This document shows, piece by piece, positions 24,458 to 27,057 of a DNA stretch of 27,057 nt. The notes under the pieces are model-generated. The model was not told the DNA's origin, did not search any database, and worked only from the letters and a program-made list of their open reading frames with translations. The stretch is from Erysipelothrix sp. (GTDB lineage Bacteria; Bacillota_I; Bacilli_A; Erysipelotrichales; Erysipelotrichaceae), in contig JASLJD010000115.1 in NCBI GenBank assembly GCA_030152625.1, positions 1 to 27,057 of the forward strand, given 5' to 3'. The number at the start of each line of letters is the position of its first letter. The stretch's first letter is position 1. A program made the translations under genes and the position numbers.

Positions 24458-24883
24458 GTGAGTAAAAAAGTTGCAAAAGTAGTTAAATTGCAATTCCCAG
24501 CTGGCGGAGCACGTCCAGGACCAGCATTAGCCGGAGTTGGAATTAACATGCCAGAATTTTGTACAGCATTTAACGATCAAACAAAAGATCGTGGTGGAGA
24601 TATTGTACCAGTAGAAATTTATGTATATGATGATAAATCTTTTGATTTTGTTCTCAAAACTACTCCAGCTGCTATTTTATTGAAAAAAGCGGCCGGCGTT
24701 GACAGTGGAGCATCAACACCGAATACACAAAAAGTTGGAACCATTACGGTTGATCAACTTCGTGAGATTGCGGAATATAAGATGCCTGACTTAAACGCGA
24801 ATGATGTCGAAGCGGCAATGCGTATTGTTGAGGGTACAGCTCGCAACATGGGTATTGTTGTAGAAGGAATGGAAGAGGAGTAG
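24458..24883 (+). CDS. rplK: 50S ribosomal protein L11, short N-terminal variant
   Basis: Protein of the ribosomal GTPase centre (141 aa), needed for factor-dependent GTP hydrolysis and for RelA/Rel activation. The C-terminal rRNA-binding domain is standard (TTPAAILLKKAAG, MRIVEGTARNMGIVVEG). The N-terminal domain is unusual: where most L11 read PAGxANPAPPVGPALGQAGV, this one reads PAGGARPGPALAGVGI, about four residues shorter and lacking the consecutive prolines. GTG 24458 is the start; AAAGGAGG (24442-24449) precedes it. An overlapping ATG at 24451 opens only a four-codon frame. rplA follows 7 bp after the stop. Confidence 0.97.
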   Translation: MSKKVAKVVKLQFPAGGARPGPALAGVGINMPEFCTAFNDQTKDRGGDIVPVEIYVYDDKSFDFVLKTTPAAILLKKAAGVDSGASTPNTQKVGTITVDQLREIAEYKMPDLNANDVEAAMRIVEGTARNMGIVVEGMEEE

Positions 24884-24890
24884 ATAGAAG

Positions 24891-25574
24891 ATGGCAAAGT
24901 TAACAAAGAATAAAAAACGAATAATGGAACTTGTCGATCCAGAAAAAATCTATTCGATCGAAGAAGCCGTTAAACTTATGAAAGAAACAAGTTATGCAAA
25001 CTTTGACGAAACGGTTGAAGTTTCATACCATTTAAATGTTGACCCACGTCATGCTGATCAGCAAATTCGTGGTGCTATGGTCCTTCCTAATGGAACAGGC
25101 CGTACACAAAAAGTTCTTGTTATTGCTGAAGGTGAGCAAGCAGAAGAGGCTAAAGAGGCTGGTGCCGATTATGTTGGTACACAAGAATATTTTGAGAAAA
25201 TCGAACAAGGTTGGTTTGACTTCGATGTTATCGTTGCAACACCAAATATGATGGGACAACTTGGACGTTTAGGTCGTGTTTTAGGTCCTAAAGGTCTAAT
25301 GCCAAATCCAAAAACAGGTACTGTGACCATGGAAGTTGGTCGTGCTGTTGAAGAAATTAAAAAGGGTAAAATCGAATACCGTGTTGATAAGCAAAGTAAT
25401 TTGCATGCAATCATTGGTAAGGTATCCTTTGAAGATGACAAATTGATTGAAAACTTCAAAGCACTTCATGATGTGATCATGCAAGCACGCCCAGCAGCTG
25501 TTAAGGGACGTTATGTTCGTAACTTAGCAATTTCATCAACAATGGGTCCTGGCATTAAAGTAGAAGTTGAATAA
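24891..25574 (+). CDS. rplA: 50S ribosomal protein L1
   Basis: Large-subunit protein (227 aa) that forms the mobile L1 stalk and, in many bacteria, represses its own operon by binding the mRNA leader. The sequence has YSIEEAVKLMKET, VSYHLNVDPRHADQQIRGAM, VLPNGTGR, the signature MGQLGRLGRVLGPKGLMPNP, and GKIEYRVDKQSNLHAIIGK. Length and content are normal. It is second in the rplK-rplA operon and is followed by a strong terminator. Confidence 0.98.
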   Translation: MAKLTKNKKRIMELVDPEKIYSIEEAVKLMKETSYANFDETVEVSYHLNVDPRHADQQIRGAMVLPNGTGRTQKVLVIAEGEQAEEAKEAGADYVGTQEYFEKIEQGWFDFDVIVATPNMMGQLGRLGRVLGPKGLMPNPKTGTVTMEVGRAVEEIKKGKIEYRVDKQSNLHAIIGKVSFEDDKLIENFKALHDVIMQARPAAVKGRYVRNLAISSTMGPGIKVEVE

Positions 25575-25578
25575 TTCC

Positions 25579-25607
25579 AAAGAGACATCAAAGGATGTCT
25601 CTTTTTT
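25579..25607 (+). terminator. Intrinsic terminator after rplA
   Basis: AAAGAGACATC (25579-25589) pairs perfectly with GATGTCTCTTT (25594-25604) around an AAAG loop, with a T tract ending at 25607. It begins 5 bp after the rplA stop. Confidence 0.95.
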
Positions 25608-25645
25608 ATTGTGGGATAAATATGTGAGAAAAATGTTAGATTATG

Positions 25646-25674
25646 TTGACAGATGGGCAGAAACTTGTTATTAT
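25646..25674 (+). promoter_or_regulatory. Promoter of the PTS permease gene
   Basis: Consensus TTGACA (25646-25651), a 17-bp spacer and TATTAT (25669-25674). Transcription would start near 25681, just ahead of the antiterminator target. Confidence 0.88.
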
Positions 25675-25691
25675 TATTGTGCACAAGAAAA

Positions 25692-25719
25692 GGGATTGTA
25701 ACTGGAGAAGGCAAGACCC
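25692..25719 (+). promoter_or_regulatory. Ribonucleic antiterminator (RAT) for a BglG/LicT/GlcT-family regulator
   Basis: The sequence GGATTGTAACTG (25693-25704) followed by GGCAAGACC (25710-25718) matches the RAT pattern recognised by PRD-containing antiterminators (GGATTGTTACTG ... GGCAAAACC in well-known examples). The 3' half, AAGACCC, is also the first part of the adjoining terminator stem, so the two RNA folds exclude each other. Binding of the antiterminator would free transcription of the permease. Confidence 0.88.
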
Positions 25720-25775
25720 ACATATCATAGATTAGGAATCGTAGGATGCTTAATTTTGATATGTGGGTCTTTTTG
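25713..25775 (+). terminator. Leader terminator overlapping the RAT
   Basis: A perfect 15-bp stem joins 25713-25727 and 25757-25771 (AAGACCCACATATCA with its exact complement), with a 29-nt loop that can hold a small GATT-AGG-AATC hairpin, ending in a run of T. It shares 7 bases with the RAT and stands before the permease SD, the layout of a transcription-attenuation switch. Confidence 0.92.
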
Positions 25776-25801
25776 TATTTTCTTTGAAAGGAGAGAATAA
25801 A

Positions 25802-27057
25802 ATGAAACAATTGAGAAGGTTAGGAAGTGCACTGATGCTTCCTGTCGCTGTTTTGCCAGCAGCAGGAGTGCTCATGGGTATTGGTTATTGGATTGATCCA
25901 AGTGGATGGGGTGCGAATAGTGCGTTCGCAGCTTTACTGATTAAATCAGGAGCATCCATTATTGATCACTTACCAATTTTATTCGCAGTCGGTATAGCAT
26001 ATGGATTATCCACTGATAAGGATGGTGCAGCTTCTTTAAGTGGATTGGTTGCTTATTTATTGATTACAACGGTCTTATCACCTGATAGTGTTTCAATGTT
26101 GCGTCAAATACCGATCGAAGAGGTAAGTCCAGCATTTGGAGCGATTGAAAATGCCTTTATTGGTATTATTTCAGGAATTGTGGGGGCAAGCATGTACAAT
26201 AAATTTTACCAAGTACAACTCCCAAAAGCTTTATCATTCTTTAGTGGTCGTCGCCTCGCGCCGATTATGACATCTCTTGCGATGTTAGTTGTGTCGGCTG
26301 TGTTACTCTTTGTCTGGCCGGTTGTGTATGAAGGTCTTGTCTCTTTTGGACAGGCAATCAGTAATTTAGGCGCTGCCGGAGCAGGTCTTTTTGGATTCTT
26401 TAACCGCTTGTTAATTCCAACGGGTTTACACCACGCATTAAACTCAGTCTTTTGGTTTGATACGATTGGTATCGATGATATTGGTAAGTTTTGGGGTCAA
26501 GTTGAAGGTGGCGTCAAAGGAGTTACCGGTATGTATCAAGCAGGTTTCTTCCCAATTATGATGTTTGGTTTACCTGCAGCAGGACTTGCAATGTATAAAA
26601 ACGCTCGTGAAGAGAATAAAGAAGCTATTGGATCCTTGATGTTAGCAGCAGGTTTTGCTTCATTCTTCACAGGTATTACAGAACCACTTGAGTTCTCTTT
26701 CATGTTTGTGGCACCAGCGCTTTACGTTGTACACGCATTGCTTGCAGGTATTTCCCTTTTTATCGCTGCTAGCTTCCAGTGGACAGCAGGCTTTACGTTC
26801 AGTGCGGGTCTAGTTGACTTTGTATTAAGTTCTCGACTTCCATTGGCCAACAAGCCATTTATGCTCTTACTTCAGGGCCTTATCTATTTTGGATTGTATT
26901 ACTTTATCTTTGATTTCTTGATTAAAAAATATGACTTCTTAACACCAGGAAGAGATATTGCTACTGAAGAAGAAAAGAATTTAGAGTTTGATGGTGATCA
27001 TGGCGAGCTTGCAAAAGCATTGACCCCACTTTTAGGTGGTAAAGAGAATATTCAGAC
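25802..27057 (+). CDS. nagE: PTS permease, glucose family EIIC(B), N-acetylglucosamine type; 3' end cut by window
   Basis: Membrane sugar permease that imports and phosphorylates its substrate with phosphate from HPr. The 418 visible residues cover the whole EIIC domain with many hydrophobic spans and the first residues of EIIB (LTPLLGGKENIQ). Features shared with NagE are FNRLLIPTGLHHALN, QAGFFPIMMFGLPAAGLAMY, the GITEPLEF signature (291-298), FSAGLVDFVL and LTPGRD near the linker; these favour N-acetylglucosamine over glucose. The specificity call rests on recalled motif similarity. The EIIB cysteine and any fused EIIA lie beyond the edge. AAAGGAGAG (25787-25795) fixes the ATG. Expression should be controlled by the upstream RAT-terminator. 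Confidence 0.9.
   Translation, partial: MKQLRRLGSALMLPVAVLPAAGVLMGIGYWIDPSGWGANSAFAALLIKSGASIIDHLPILFAVGIAYGLSTDKDGAASLSGLVAYLLITTVLSPDSVSMLRQIPIEEVSPAFGAIENAFIGIISGIVGASMYNKFYQVQLPKALSFFSGRRLAPIMTSLAMLVVSAVLLFVWPVVYEGLVSFGQAISNLGAAGAGLFGFFNRLLIPTGLHHALNSVFWFDTIGIDDIGKFWGQVEGGVKGVTGMYQAGFFPIMMFGLPAAGLAMYKNAREENKEAIGSLMLAAGFASFFTGITEPLEFSFMFVAPALYVVHALLAGISLFIAASFQWTAGFTFSAGLVDFVLSSRLPLANKPFMLLLQGLIYFGLYYFIFDFLIKKYDFLTPGRDIATEEEKNLEFDGDHGELAKALTPLLGGKENIQ

Noticed and set aside
24451..24465. Four-codon leader peptide (ATG at 24451) overlapping the rplK start
   Set aside because: It is too short to support and lies at the SD spacing for the GTG start; probably chance.
25511..25810. Minus-strand open frame of 99 codons across the permease leader
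   Set aside because: It spans the rplA terminator, the promoter and the RAT-terminator switch, which explain the sequence better.

Overview
The window is a gene-dense, AT-rich chromosomal segment from a low-GC Gram-positive bacterium (Bacillota). Every gene I can support lies on the + strand. The Shine-Dalgarno sequences are strong (AAGGAGG type), GTG and TTG starts are common, and the gene order is typical of Firmicutes: hpt-ftsH-hslO-dusB-lysS, rpsF-ssb-rpsR, gdpP-rplI-dnaB, walJ-htrA-rlmH and rplK-rplA. The L11 variant and the gene order make me lean towards an Erysipelotrichia-like lineage, but that is an impression and not a result. I see no phage, insertion sequence, CRISPR array, tRNA or rRNA.

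Layout. 1-5722: purine salvage (hpt, cut by the window edge), membrane proteolysis (ftsH), redox chaperone (hslO), tRNA modification (dusB) and lysyl-tRNA synthetase (lysS). 5723-6019: terminator, then a promoter. 6020-8989: a 989-residue membrane-anchored surface protein of unknown role. 9087-9740: a divergent IspD-like nucleotidyltransferase. 9797-10991: the rpsF-ssb-rpsR operon with its own promoter and a probable S6:S18 leader. 11045-11599: a short YybS-like membrane protein. 11648-19209: a tightly packed run of gdpP, rplI, dnaB, a LysM-G5-M23 murein hydrolase, walJ, htrA and rlmH, with several start/stop overlaps. 19273-23377: HPr, a phosphohexomutase and transketolase. 23428-24329: a degenerate GNAT-like protein and a small two-span membrane protein. 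24334-25574: rplK-rplA with promoter and a probable L1-binding leader. 25646-27057: a glucose-family PTS permease, best matched to the N-acetylglucosamine type (NagE). It sits behind a LicT/GlcT-type antiterminator target that shares bases with a perfect 15-bp terminator; the gene runs off the window end.

How it works together. Most of the window is housekeeping: translation, replication, tRNA modification and central carbon flow. Three leaders point to post-initiation control: S6:S18 feedback, L1 feedback and PTS-linked antitermination. HPr, the sugar mutase, transketolase and the PTS permease form a loose carbohydrate theme. The M23 hydrolase, WalJ and HtrA form a cell-envelope block in which the usual WalRKHI genes are absent.

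I did not find a wholly new system. The points most worth a second look are: an L11 lacking the proline-rich thiopeptide-binding segment; an IspD homologue that has lost several substrate-binding residues; the RAT-terminator switch in front of a GlcNAc-type permease; four intrinsic terminators that abut the next gene's ribosome-binding site; and the large orphan surface protein.
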